NCBI GenBank assembly: GCA_003554375.1
Contig: PWGF01000405.1
Location: 1 to 23,555 of the forward strand
DNA from: Spirochaetaceae bacterium
GTDB taxonomy: Bacteria; Spirochaetota; Spirochaetia; DSM-27196; SKKC01
DNA: 23,555 nucleotides
Direction: 5' to 3'
Both the position numbers and the translations under genes were made by a program. The number at the start of each line of letters is the position of its first letter. Within the stretch, counting starts at the first letter, position 1. This document shows, one piece after another, positions 1 through 7,345 of the stretch. The notes under the pieces are model-generated. The model was not told where the DNA came from. It was given only the letters and a program-made list of their open reading frames with translations, and searched no databases.

Positions 1-2
1 AG

Positions 3-725
3 AGTGAGCTGCCGGCGCTCGCTCTCCGTCGCGAGCCGGCAGTGGGCGGCACACTGCGGATCGTCGAAATCGAGGCGTTCGACCGGGTGGCGTGCGGGGG
101 CGTTCATACGGGGCGCACCGGCGAAGTCGGGCTCGTCCACTGTATCCGGCAAGAGCGGATCCGCGGCAGGGTTCGTCTGTACTGGAAGATCGGCGATCGA
201 GCATACGCGGACTACCGGCTCAAGAGTGAGATCGCTGCCGAGCTGACCGACCGGCTTTCGGTTCCGGCTGGAGATATCACCGGCGCCGTGGCGGATCTGG
301 AGCAGAGAGTGAAGCGCGCCGAGTACACCGCAGAGCAGCAACGGGAGCGCCTTGCAGCGGCGTATGCCGAAAGGGTGAACGAGCGCGCCCGGCAGTGCGG
401 CCCCGTCCGAGTTGGCGTGATCTACCTGTCGGAGGCCGCAAAACGGATTCCGAGGGTAGTCGCGGAGCGCTGCGTTGAGGCGTACTCGGACCTCGTCTGT
501 TGCGTGATCAATCGAAGTGACGGCACGATTCAGTGGGTGGTTGCCGCGCCTCCTGAGAGCGGATTCTCATTCGAGCGGCTCAAGCAAGAGGCACTCCCGC
601 TCGTACATGCAAAAGGGGGCGGCAAGCCGCCAATACTCCAAGGTGCCGTCGGAAAACCGGAAGCGCTCGGTGAGTTCGAGGCGGCGCTTTGCAAGATTGC
701 CGCCGAGGTTACCGTACACCTCTGA
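3..725 (+). CDS. Alanyl-tRNA editing protein, AlaX-L type (5' partial)
   Basis: The reading frame is open to the left edge, so the N-terminus lies outside the window; 240 residues are visible. Near the start of the visible part is ACGGVH, the CxxxH half of the zinc site of the tRNA second additional domain (SAD) of AlaX and AlaRS. It sits in the usual context, followed by RTGEVG. The HxxxH half should lie upstream, out of view. After a charged, coiled-coil-like linker comes a DHHA1-like domain ending in a glycine-rich HAKGGGKPPILQGAVGKPE stretch. AlaX proteins are freestanding enzymes that hydrolyse mischarged Ser- or Gly-tRNA(Ala) in the cytoplasm. SAD plus DHHA1 without a synthetase core indicates the long form. 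The C-terminal half of a full AlaRS is the alternative, but that protein normally has a longer linker. A GTG at 42 is in frame but falls inside the conserved domain, so it is unlikely to be the true start. Confidence 0.8.
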   Translation, partial: SELPALALRREPAVGGTLRIVEIEAFDRVACGGVHTGRTGEVGLVHCIRQERIRGRVRLYWKIGDRAYADYRLKSEIAAELTDRLSVPAGDITGAVADLEQRVKRAEYTAEQQRERLAAAYAERVNERARQCGPVRVGVIYLSEAAKRIPRVVAERCVEAYSDLVCCVINRSDGTIQWVVAAPPESGFSFERLKQEALPLVHAKGGGKPPILQGAVGKPEALGEFEAALCKIAAEVTVHL

Positions 726-882
726 TGTTCCGCCGGCAGAACTCTCCGAGGGACTGAATACCGGGCGTCAACAACGGATGTAGCTCGCCGCTGCCGCCCC
801 GTGAGGCTTCGAGAATCCAGAAACGAGCGGTATTCCCCGGGAGCTGTGAGCCGCGGGTGGGCGATCAGGAAGCGTTGAGGAG
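726..882. other. Convergent intergenic gap
   Basis: This gap separates the convergent AlaX-like gene and the partner-switching operon. An 8-bp inverted repeat, GAATACCG at 756-763 and CGGTATTC at 828-835, spans most of the gap. Its 64-nt spacing makes a simple terminator hairpin doubtful. I see no RNA gene and no supported small ORF. Confidence 0.35.
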
Positions 883-2085
883 CTAAAACTGCAGAATCAA
901 GCTGAAGAACGCGGTTCCCTTTCCGGGAACCTCGCTCACCATGGAGTCAAATCGGATGTCCAGGTCGTCGCACGCGCTTCTTAGGCAGCTCAGATAGTAA
1001 AGGCCAAGCTGCGACTGCTGAGCCGTCCCTCCCACGGTCGCGAAAAAGTCCTTGAGACTGTGGTCGCTGAGGTTCATGTTCTTGTGACGATTGACCGAGT
1101 CACGGAACTCCTGCATTTGGAACTCCATGTTGTATAGGGATATGGTCAACCGTTGCCGCGCGTTCGGGTCGAGACGGCGCGGGCTTACATGCCAGTCCAA
1201 CGCCAAACTCTGCCCGGCGCGATGCATCTCGGCAACGACCGCGTCTTTCATCTCCGGGTTGGTCATGATCGACTCGGGCTGTACTGGTTCCCCGTAGATG
1301 CGGCGGCCTGCGTTTACCATATTGGTGTTCTGCCCGATCATGACGAGCTCTACGACCATAAGGGGTAGGTATTCGGAGACCGTGCTCTTTCGGACATATG
1401 TGCGCAGAACCGAGCGAATGAGCTCCTCCGGGCGTGCTCCGAGCTTGGTTCTGAGGAGAATCAGGAGATACCAGTCGTAGGAGCTGAGGTTGTTGACGTA
1501 CTCGAGCGCGAGGCGCTTATCGGCGTCGCGGTCCGGAGCATCCATGTCGCTCTGGCTGTTAATCTCGTCGACGAGTGGGCGGACGATACTCTTTTTCAGA
1601 TTCTTTATCAGGTCGGAGTGCCGAGACATCTCCCGGTTGACCACCGTCTCGCGAAACCGGGTCTGCTCGTCCAAGATGGCGGACGGATTCTGGCGATTCC
1701 ATGCTTCTACTTCCGGAAGCTTGAGGAGGCGGGAGCGAATCTCCGCGGCGAACTTCCGGTACAGGAGGCTCAGAGAGATCTGCGTCGTGAGCTCCAGTAT
1801 CTCATTTCTCTTCTCCAGCGGATCCACCGACACAAACTCGAGCCGCTGGAGGTAGTCCGCCATGGTCAAGCGATGGACAAGCGGCCGGTCCACCGTTTCC
1901 GCGACAAAGCCGAACTCCTCGGCATCGTCCGCCATGTGAATGCGCTTGAGCGGGCGGTTATGCCGCATGAAGTAATCCGCCGCCGCGCGGGTAACCGTCA
2001 CCTTCAGCGGGATGCGCAGCTGTGTTTGTTCAGCTGTCTGTGGCACGACCGTCCATCCCGAGGGGCGCGCCGAAGCCCCCTCCAT
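883..2085 (-). CDS. Conserved protein of unknown function; C-terminus resembles a degenerate HATPase domain
   Basis: This 400-residue soluble protein is the last gene of the partner-switching operon and starts 18 nt after the RsbW-like gene. I do not recognise a named family. It has no signal peptide or membrane segment and is largely helical and charged. The last 45 residues, with the blocks QLGLYYLSCLRSA and SEVPGKGTAFFSLIL, resemble the G2-box helix and final strand (EPGKGTTF-like) of histidine-kinase-type ATPases. A plausible N-box remnant, VVELVMIGQNTN, lies near residue 250. No DxGxG motif is visible, so ATP binding is doubtful. It may be a scaffold or pseudokinase for the upstream STAS/RsbW pair; this is inference. 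No good ribosome-binding site precedes the ATG at 2085, which suggests translational coupling or a slightly later start. Confidence 0.75.
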   Translation of the reverse strand: MEGASARPSGWTVVPQTAEQTQLRIPLKVTVTRAAADYFMRHNRPLKRIHMADDAEEFGFVAETVDRPLVHRLTMADYLQRLEFVSVDPLEKRNEILELTTQISLSLLYRKFAAEIRSRLLKLPEVEAWNRQNPSAILDEQTRFRETVVNREMSRHSDLIKNLKKSIVRPLVDEINSQSDMDAPDRDADKRLALEYVNNLSSYDWYLLILLRTKLGARPEELIRSVLRTYVRKSTVSEYLPLMVVELVMIGQNTNMVNAGRRIYGEPVQPESIMTNPEMKDAVVAEMHRAGQSLALDWHVSPRRLDPNARQRLTISLYNMEFQMQEFRDSVNRHKNMNLSDHSLKDFFATVGGTAQQSQLGLYYLSCLRSACDDLDIRFDSMVSEVPGKGTAFFSLILQF

Positions 2086-2103
2086 GTCTGTGTTGCGGCC
2101 GGG

Positions 2104-2673
2104 CTATTCTGCTCCGGCCGATTGCCCCACGGCCACGCCGGGAGCCTTCTTCTTTTTGCGTCGGAATGTACGCTTCAGAGCGATGCAGTTTCGCTTGGAG
2201 TTAAAGACCACGCCATCGTTCCAGTATTCGACTGCTGCGAAAAGTGCGTTACCGCCGTCGTCCGGGGCGGAATCCGGGCTTCTGTATGAGATGTATTTGG
2301 CCATCTCCTCGAAATCTTGTTGTTCAAAAGCCTCATTGCGGTGCCTAAGGAACTCGTTCCACTCCTCCAGGCGCTGGAATCCCGGTCCCTCGTCCTGGAC
2401 GATCAACCTGGCCGAAGTGTCGTCGAAGCCGTACCAAACACGGACCTTCTTGTTGATATCTTGCTTGTTTCCGTGCTTGATGGCGTTCTTGATGATCTCA
2501 CTGATCTGTTGCTCGAGGAGGTTGACCTCTTGAAACTCCGGAGGAGACTTCTGCACGATTAAGAGAGTGAAGTAGCGGACCTGCCGAAGATCGCTTGGGA
2601 ACTCCTTATAGAAGAGCCCTTGTGTGCTAAAGAGTGGGTTATTGTCGTCGATCTTTATCTCATTGGTAGCCAT
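2104..2673 (-). CDS. RsbW-like ATP-binding anti-sigma factor / serine kinase
   Basis: This 189-residue protein has the GHKL/HATPase fold of RsbW and SpoIIAB. The N-box is EIIKNAIKHGNK, with Asn63 as the expected Mg2+ ligand. The G1 box is DEGPGF at 94-99, and the G2-like segment is GGNALFAAVEYW near 140-151. In this family the protein sequesters a partner, classically a sigma factor, and phosphorylates a STAS antagonist on Ser. About 40 residues separate G1 and G2, with an acidic helix (EEWNEF to FEEMAKY), so the ATP lid is extended. The C-terminus carries a KKKK run and a low-complexity tail. The ATG is preceded by a strong purine-rich ribosome-binding site (AGGGGGAG). The STAS gene ends 8 nt upstream, which suggests stoichiometric coupled expression. 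No sigma factor gene is adjacent, so its target is unknown. Confidence 0.88.
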   Translation of the reverse strand: MATNEIKIDDNNPLFSTQGLFYKEFPSDLRQVRYFTLLIVQKSPPEFQEVNLLEQQISEIIKNAIKHGNKQDINKKVRVWYGFDDTSARLIVQDEGPGFQRLEEWNEFLRHRNEAFEQQDFEEMAKYISYRSPDSAPDDGGNALFAAVEYWNDGVVFNSKRNCIALKRTFRRKKKKAPGVAVGQSAGAE

Positions 2674-2681
2674 AGCTCCCC

Positions 2682-3026
2682 CTAACTTTTGCCCGAGACT
2701 TGCTTCAGGGCCTCCTCTTCCGTGTCAACGATAGGAAGGAAGCCGATAAGCTTTGTGAGCTCGATCACGCGACGAACTGATCCGTGCACCTGGATGATGC
2801 GGAACGGCGTATTGTTGGTTTTCAGCAGCGAATTGGTGTAAATGAGGACGCCGACTCCGCTGGAGTCAATGTAGCTTACATCCTGGAAGTTCAGGATTAA
2901 GCCGGCCACCTTGCTGTTGACCAGTTGATTCACGAGCTCTTTGAGCTTGAAGCTGTTGTACAAGTCCAAGTCGCCGTCTATATCGACGATCTGAACCGAG
3001 CCATTGGATCGTTGATGTAGTTCCAT
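2682..3026 (-). CDS. STAS-domain anti-sigma factor antagonist (RsbV/SpoIIAA-like)
   Basis: This is a 114-residue single STAS domain. The phosphorylation motif SYIDSSGVGVLIY is present, with Ser55 as the expected target of the RsbW-like kinase and of the PP2C phosphatase encoded upstream. Beta strands and helices run in the usual order for the full family length. I chose ATG 3026 because GGAGG lies 4 nt upstream. The frame also allows a GTG at 3047, adding 7 residues (MCENGGG), but that start has no ribosome-binding site. In the family model the dephosphorylated form binds RsbW and frees its partner. The gene lies between the phosphatase and kinase genes, so the whole switch is encoded together. 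Confidence 0.9.
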   Translation of the reverse strand: MELHQRSNGSVQIVDIDGDLDLYNSFKLKELVNQLVNSKVAGLILNFQDVSYIDSSGVGVLIYTNSLLKTNNTPFRIIQVHGSVRRVIELTKLIGFLPIVDTEEEALKQVSGKS

Positions 3027-3072
3027 ACCACCTCCATTCTCGCACACTTCGGCCGGATTGTGTATTGGCTCT

Positions 3073-4983
3073 CTATGTGGCCTTCAGCACCAGAAGCGTT
3101 TGGTCGTCATGCTGACGAGCCGATCCCACGAACTCTTCCACGGAAGAACGAATAGCCTTCGTAAGCTCCGTAGCGGAGCCCTCTCGGTGGGCTCGAACTA
3201 CCTCGGTCAGCCGTTCTATGGTGAACTGTTCCCCCTGCGGGTTCATGGCCTCGATGATACCATCCGTGTAAAGCACCATGACATCGCCTTGCTGTATCCG
3301 AACCCGTTTCTGCGGATAGACCATGTCGCGCTCGATGCCGACCGGAAGTCCTTGTGTGTCCACTTTCTCGATGCTGCCCGAACCGTTCCGCACCAGCATA
3401 AGCGGGTGATGAGCGGCGTTGGAGTACGTGAGGACCATGTCGTTCTCGTCAATGGTGAGGTAACTCATTGTGGCATAATGGTCAAGGTCGATTTGGCCGG
3501 AAAGACCGCGGTTTATCCACGTCAGCGTGGCAGCGACATCGCGCTTTGGGCTGGCGATAAGGCGGAGGATGGAGTGGATCATAACCATGACCAGCGCTGC
3601 CGGTACTCCCTTGCCCGCCACATCGCACATCACGATTCCGAGCTTGTTGTCGTCGAGCTTGAGCACATCGTAGTAGTCGCCGCTCACGCCACGAGCCGAG
3701 TTGGAGTAGACGCCGATCTCCATGCGCCGGCTCTTCGGAAACGAGCGCGGCACCAGCTTCTCTTGAATGTCGGCTGCGATGTTGACCTCACGTTCGATCT
3801 CGCGCTTCTCGAGCGCCTCCAAGTAGGTGTAGTAGTTGTCGATCGTCATGGAGGCGTGGTTTGCAAAGGTGCGTACGTGGCCGTAGTCTTCGTCGGAGAA
3901 AGGTGCCTCCTGCGCGCGCCGGACGAGGCTGAGAATCCCCATTACGCGATCCTCAACCAGCAGCGGGACCGCAATGAAGCTCTTGATGTAGAGGATGTCC
4001 TTGTCTATGTTGGCCGAAAGGCGCTCGTCGTCATCGGAGCTCTTAACGAAAATTGGCTCCGCGTCGGAGACAGCCTCGCCGAGCGGAGTCTTCCCAATGG
4101 GAATCTGTACGTTCCACAGGTACTCTTCCACGGCGCTTGACTTCCGCTTTGTGCCTTCCGGACAGGGGAATGGTGGCGGATAGAAGCCTTCCATCGCCGA
4201 CAAGCGGAGTACTCCGCTTTCTTCCTGGACCATCCAGATGGTGCCTCCGTCGGCTTCCGTGCTGCGGACGGCGGTAGATACGACTTCCTGAAGGATGTTC
4301 TTGATCGGTTTCCGCTCGGCGATCGCCTCTCCCAGGGTCTCCATGAAGTCGAAAAGCGTCGCCTCCTGCCGTTTGAGGTTGAGAATCGTCAGCTCGTTCA
4401 TGGTATGAACGAGCTGGAAGTTCACAAGCAGTATGTACCAGACAGAGAGATACGTGGCGGCGTGAATCAGGTGAAGCAGCACCAGATCCTGGTAGCCCAT
4501 CAGGAGCGAGGATATGCCGACGGCAACCCAGCTCCCGATCAGAACGATTCGTGTGTCGGTGACTAGCTCCGCGCCCGGGGTATTGTAGAGGCTGACGTTC
4601 ATGAAGGCAGTACCCAGGTAGATCACGGCGAAGGTCCAGACGATGAGGCGGGCGGGGGCAATGAAGACCGGCAGACCGAATGCATCGAGGACAGCTAACA
4701 CCGATGCGATGCCGCCTACCAGATACCAGACCCGATCGGTGGCGCGTGAGCCGGTGTATGTACGCAACCAGATCAAGAAGCCGGTGAGCACCGCCAAGTC
4801 GGACACGAAAAGCACCGCCGGCGACGGAAGAAAGAGATACAGGAAATCCCGAAAGAGCCAGAGGAGCGTAATGTACTGCAACGGAGCAACATGGCGCTCA
4901 TCGACACGTACTCGGAATGCGAGGGCGAATAGAAACGAGAGGATCACGACCGACGCTTTCGTCGCAAACAACAGCCAATTCAT
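3073..4983 (-). CDS. RsbU-like membrane PP2C serine phosphatase with GAF domain
   Basis: This 636-residue protein is the first gene of the operon. Residues 1-190 contain about six or seven hydrophobic segments, so the N-terminus is a membrane sensor. A short helical linker follows, then a GAF domain at about 215-385 and a PP2C/SpoIIE phosphatase domain at about 400-636. The metal-binding residues of PP2C are visible: GDYYD (Asp436), CDVAGKG (Asp454), LYTDG (Asp574) and HDDQT (Asp626/627). Its likely job is to dephosphorylate the STAS protein encoded 46 nt downstream when the membrane or GAF part senses a signal. The ligand cannot be read from the sequence. An AGGA-type ribosome-binding site precedes ATG 4983, and a sigma-70 type promoter lies about 140 nt upstream. 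Confidence 0.92.
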   Translation of the reverse strand: MNWLLFATKASVVILSFLFALAFRVRVDERHVAPLQYITLLWLFRDFLYLFLPSPAVLFVSDLAVLTGFLIWLRTYTGSRATDRVWYLVGGIASVLAVLDAFGLPVFIAPARLIVWTFAVIYLGTAFMNVSLYNTPGAELVTDTRIVLIGSWVAVGISSLLMGYQDLVLLHLIHAATYLSVWYILLVNFQLVHTMNELTILNLKRQEATLFDFMETLGEAIAERKPIKNILQEVVSTAVRSTEADGGTIWMVQEESGVLRLSAMEGFYPPPFPCPEGTKRKSSAVEEYLWNVQIPIGKTPLGEAVSDAEPIFVKSSDDDERLSANIDKDILYIKSFIAVPLLVEDRVMGILSLVRRAQEAPFSDEDYGHVRTFANHASMTIDNYYTYLEALEKREIEREVNIAADIQEKLVPRSFPKSRRMEIGVYSNSARGVSGDYYDVLKLDDNKLGIVMCDVAGKGVPAALVMVMIHSILRLIASPKRDVAATLTWINRGLSGQIDLDHYATMSYLTIDENDMVLTYSNAAHHPLMLVRNGSGSIEKVDTQGLPVGIERDMVYPQKRVRIQQGDVMVLYTDGIIEAMNPQGEQFTIERLTEVVRAHREGSATELTKAIRSSVEEFVGSARQHDDQTLLVLKAT

Positions 4984-5123
4984 GAGTCAATCCTAACCTG
5001 GCCTTGCATCGGATTCCGCGGTGGTGGATGCCGTCCCGAGACCGCGGGAATTCTCTGGATATCCGTTACGCCACTCCTGTGCCGGCGGAAAGACCGGACT
5101 GCCCCCACCGTGTTGACCAACGA

Positions 5124-5152
5124 AGTGTAAACCGGGGGGCAAATAGGGTCAA
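5124..5152 (-). promoter_or_regulatory. Predicted sigma-70 promoter of the partner-switching operon
   Basis: Read on the minus strand there is TTGACC (5152-5147), a 17-nt spacer, then TACACT (5129-5124). This matches the consensus at 5 of 6 and 4 of 6 positions with ideal spacing. Transcription would start near 5117, giving a leader of about 135 nt before the phosphatase ATG at 4983. Confidence 0.6.
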
Positions 5153-5413
5153 GAAAGGTCGTAACGAAACCGCCGGGCGTATCGATAGAATGGAGCTCGG
5201 CGATAGGGCTCATAGTACCATGGTCGGCTTGACCCGGGCTGTTGCTTAGCGGATGCCGCCGCCGGGAGTGAGTTAGGGCGCCTGGACGCAGGTCGGCGAG
5301 AGCTCGCGGACCGGGCCGAAAGCGCCCGAAGCAGGGAGTGGATCGCCTTCGTAACCGGCGGCGCCGACGCGTGCGTCCGGTTGCGTTTGCCCTGACGCCG
5401 GCCGAGCGTTCAG

Positions 5414-5443
5414 TTGCCCAACGGCTGGGGGCGATGGTAATAT
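5414..5443 (+). promoter_or_regulatory. Possible promoter of the RHH gene
   Basis: TTGCCC at 5414-5419 and TAATAT at 5438-5443 are separated by 18 nt, and each matches the consensus at 4 of 6 positions. The -10 lies inside the 5436-5455 dyad, as expected for a repressed promoter. The prediction is modest on its own and is strengthened by the overlap. Confidence 0.4.
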
Positions 5444-5455
5444 CACCGTATTACC
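5436..5455. promoter_or_regulatory. Operator-like perfect dyad upstream of the RHH gene
   Basis: GGTAATATCACCGTATTACC has perfect 7-bp arms (GGTAATA and TATTACC) around a 6-nt centre. It is AT-rich in a GC-rich neighbourhood and covers the likely -10. A second dyad, CCGGCT-5 nt-AGCCGG at 5458-5474, follows immediately. The position, 119 nt before the start of a predicted ribbon-helix-helix protein, suggests autoregulation, which is inference. Confidence 0.5.
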
Positions 5456-5573
5456 GGCCGGCTACGCAAGCCGGTGTCAGCGTGCGGGGTGCGGCCTGAT
5501 CAACAGGGGCATGGTCGCGCTCCGACGCTTCGATGAGCTCACGGCCTTTTGGAAGTGGAACGAGGAGCGTGAA

Positions 5574-5858
5574 ATGGGCGGAAACCGAAAAGAGGAAATA
5601 ATCACCTTCAAGGTCGACGGCGCGTTGGCAGAGGAGCTGCGCCGGATTCCAAACCGGTCTGCGTTTATCCGGGATGCCGTCCTTCAAGCTCTGGAGAACG
5701 AATGCCCGCTGTGCCACGGGACCGGCACATTGACGCCCAACCAGATGCGTCACTGGGACGAGTTCCGCCGTAACCATCGTGTAGTCGAGTGTACCGACTG
5801 TCACGAAACCTACATCAGCTGCGAGCTGAACGAAACCGAAGAGGTGTCGAACGGCTAG
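5574..5858 (+). CDS. Ribbon-helix-helix (CopG/Arc-like) protein with C-terminal CxxC zinc-ribbon-like domain
   Basis: This 94-residue protein has two parts. Residues 7-42 (EEIITFKVDGALAEELRR, then PNRSAFIRDAVLQAL) fit a ribbon-helix-helix fold: a short DNA-contacting strand, two helices, and the SxFIRxA pattern of CopG-like proteins. Residues 44-83 carry two CxxC pairs, CPLC at 44-47 (followed by HGTGT) and CTDC at 73-76, plus a lone Cys83. They probably bind zinc or iron. ATG 5574 is chosen because GAGGAG lies 6 nt upstream; upstream in-frame ATG 5511 adds 21 residues without a ribosome-binding site. It is most likely a DNA-binding regulator, perhaps metal- or redox-responsive, possibly of its own promoter. 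It does not match a named family I can recall. Confidence 0.75.
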   Translation: MGGNRKEEIITFKVDGALAEELRRIPNRSAFIRDAVLQALENECPLCHGTGTLTPNQMRHWDEFRRNHRVVECTDCHETYISCELNETEEVSNG

Positions 5859-5882
5859 CAGCCGCCCGATGACATAGCGCCT

Positions 5883-5937
5883 GAGCGGCAGGCCTCGGTT
5901 TCCGAAGGGCAGGCCGCTTTGAAGGGCAAACCGCTCC
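5883..5937. repeat. Degenerate 17-19 bp tandem repeat
   Basis: GAAGGGCAGGCCGCTTT (5904-5920) is followed directly by GAAGGGCAAACCGCTCC (5921-5937), with 13 of 17 positions identical. A more degenerate copy, GAGCGGCAGGCCTCGGTTT, lies at 5883-5901. The array fills the gap between the RHH gene and rodA. No coding frame runs through it convincingly. Confidence 0.55.
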
Positions 5938-6025
5938 CGAGCGCAAGCCGTCGGAATATCCGTCGCTCGGACGTTCCACAACCGTAATGGCCCATTCAGT
6001 CGCCGTCGTGTTAAACTGGAGATCG

Positions 6026-7345
6026 ATGCGAGGATTTGGCCAAGCTTCCAGAATCGACTATAGCATCCTGCTCGTTACAGTGGCCTTGATGACAATCGGT
6101 GTTCTGTTCATCTATTCGAGCAACGTGACCACCGATGGTACGCTGCTCCGAAACGAGCATCTGCGACAGATCGGGTGGGCTTTCATCGGCCTGGTGCTCA
6201 TGATTGCGGCCTCTTTGATCAGCCTCGGCGTGTTCAAGGACACTGCGGTCATCGTTTACGTGGCCGTTGTAGCACTTCTGGTGCTAACGCTTCTGTTCGG
6301 ACGGGTCGTGGGCGGCGCTCGTCGGTGGATCGGGATAGCGGGATTGGGTCTGCAGCCGTCCGAGTTCGCCAAGCTTGCTACCATCTTGTTGCTCGCTCGA
6401 ACCCTGGCTCACTACGGCCCCACCATTCGAAGGCTCAGCCGCTTCATGATGACCATCCCCATCGCGTTGCTACCGATGCTGCTGGTGCTAGTGCAGCCGG
6501 ATTTGGGAACTGCGCTGGTTTTCTTGCCGGTCTTCTTTGCTATGGCTTTCGCAGCCGGTGCTCAGATAGCGCACGTGCTCTTCTTCGCGGCATCCGGGCT
6601 GGCGGTTCTGGGCTTTGCCGTAATACCTCCGGTGGAGGAATATATACTGGTGCGGCCGCATCCCTTCCTTGCCACGTTCCGCGAGCCGCGCCTGACGTTC
6701 ATAGTGCTGGCCTCCCTGGCGGTCATTCTAGGCCTTTCCTTGGGAGGCTACTATCTAACGCGCAGGCGCATGTTCGGGTGGTTTGCCTACGCCGCCGGTA
6801 TACTGAAGACAGGTCTTGCCGGTGCGTTCATCCTCCGGCAGGTGTTGCGCCCCTACCAGATTATGCGATTCGTGGTATTCCTGAATCCACAGATCGATCC
6901 GCAAGGGGCCGGCTGGAATACTATTCAGAGCGTGACGGCGGTCGGTGCGGGGGGCGTTTCGGGCCTTGGGTTTCTCCAAGGTACGCAGAGCCAGTACCAG
7001 TATTTGCCACAGCAGAGCACCGACTTCATCTTCTCGGTGCTGGCCGAGGAGACCGGGTTCCTCGGCGTCTTGGTACTCTTCTCGCTCTACTTCTACCTAC
7101 TCCTCCGGGGGCTTGTAGTTGCGGCCCGTGCTCGGGACTCCTTCGGGAGCTTACTGGCTACCGGGATGACCACGCTGCTCGCCCTCCACTTCTTCGTCAA
7201 CGTCGGTATGGCGATCGGCATCATGCCGGTCACCGGGTTGCCGCTCTACTTTGTGAGCTTCGGCGGCTCCGCCATGTGGGCTGCCTCTATCGCGGTGGGG
7301 ATGATTCTGAACGTTCACGCCGAGCGTGTCGGGGCTATGAGCTAG
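6026..7345 (+). CDS. rodA: Peptidoglycan glycosyltransferase RodA (SEDS family)
   Basis: This multi-pass membrane protein of 439 residues has about ten to twelve hydrophobic segments and SEDS motifs throughout: GARRWI, QPSEFAK, QPDLGTAL, GAGWNTIQS, GAGGVSGLGFLQGTQSQ and TDFIFSVLAEE. Asp333 in TDFIF matches the essential catalytic Asp of RodA. RodA polymerises lipid II into glycan during cell elongation with a class B PBP. The GTQSQ and TDFIF contexts favour RodA over FtsW. It is longer than E. coli RodA (370), largely because of an extra segment of about 60 residues, with a hydrophobic stretch (FIVLASLAVILGLSLGGYYL), before the LRPYQIMRF region. ATG 6026 has GGAG 4 nt upstream; in-frame ATG 5987 would add 13 residues but lacks one. 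No PBP2 or mre genes are adjacent, so the usual elongation cluster is split here. Confidence 0.92.
   Translation: MRGFGQASRIDYSILLVTVALMTIGVLFIYSSNVTTDGTLLRNEHLRQIGWAFIGLVLMIAASLISLGVFKDTAVIVYVAVVALLVLTLLFGRVVGGARRWIGIAGLGLQPSEFAKLATILLLARTLAHYGPTIRRLSRFMMTIPIALLPMLLVLVQPDLGTALVFLPVFFAMAFAAGAQIAHVLFFAASGLAVLGFAVIPPVEEYILVRPHPFLATFREPRLTFIVLASLAVILGLSLGGYYLTRRRMFGWFAYAAGILKTGLAGAFILRQVLRPYQIMRFVVFLNPQIDPQGAGWNTIQSVTAVGAGGVSGLGFLQGTQSQYQYLPQQSTDFIFSVLAEETGFLGVLVLFSLYFYLLLRGLVVAARARDSFGSLLATGMTTLLALHFFVNVGMAIGIMPVTGLPLYFVSFGGSAMWAASIAVGMILNVHAERVGAMS

Larger units (their letters stand above)
5153..5573. other. Divergent intergenic region between the partner-switching operon and the RHH gene
   Basis: About 420 nt without a convincing gene. 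The left edge is the minus-strand promoter. The right end, 5414-5474, holds a possible plus-strand promoter and two adjacent dyads (listed separately). The middle, about 5210-5410, is GC-rich; I see no tRNA, riboswitch core or conserved peptide there. A GTG- or ATG-started extension of the RHH frame to 5511 exists but lacks a ribosome-binding site. Confidence 0.5.

Noticed and set aside
1..725. C-terminal half of a complete alanyl-tRNA synthetase
   Set aside because: The SAD-to-DHHA1 spacing looks too short for AlaRS; still, the missing N-terminus prevents a final decision.
3058..4140. Long plus-strand open frame opposite the PP2C phosphatase gene
   Set aside because: It is antisense to a gene with clear catalytic motifs, and its translation has no recognisable domain; GC-rich codon structure opens such frames.
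5210..5410. Possible structured RNA in the divergent region
   Set aside because: I compared it by eye with RNase P, tmRNA and SRP RNA landmarks and found none.
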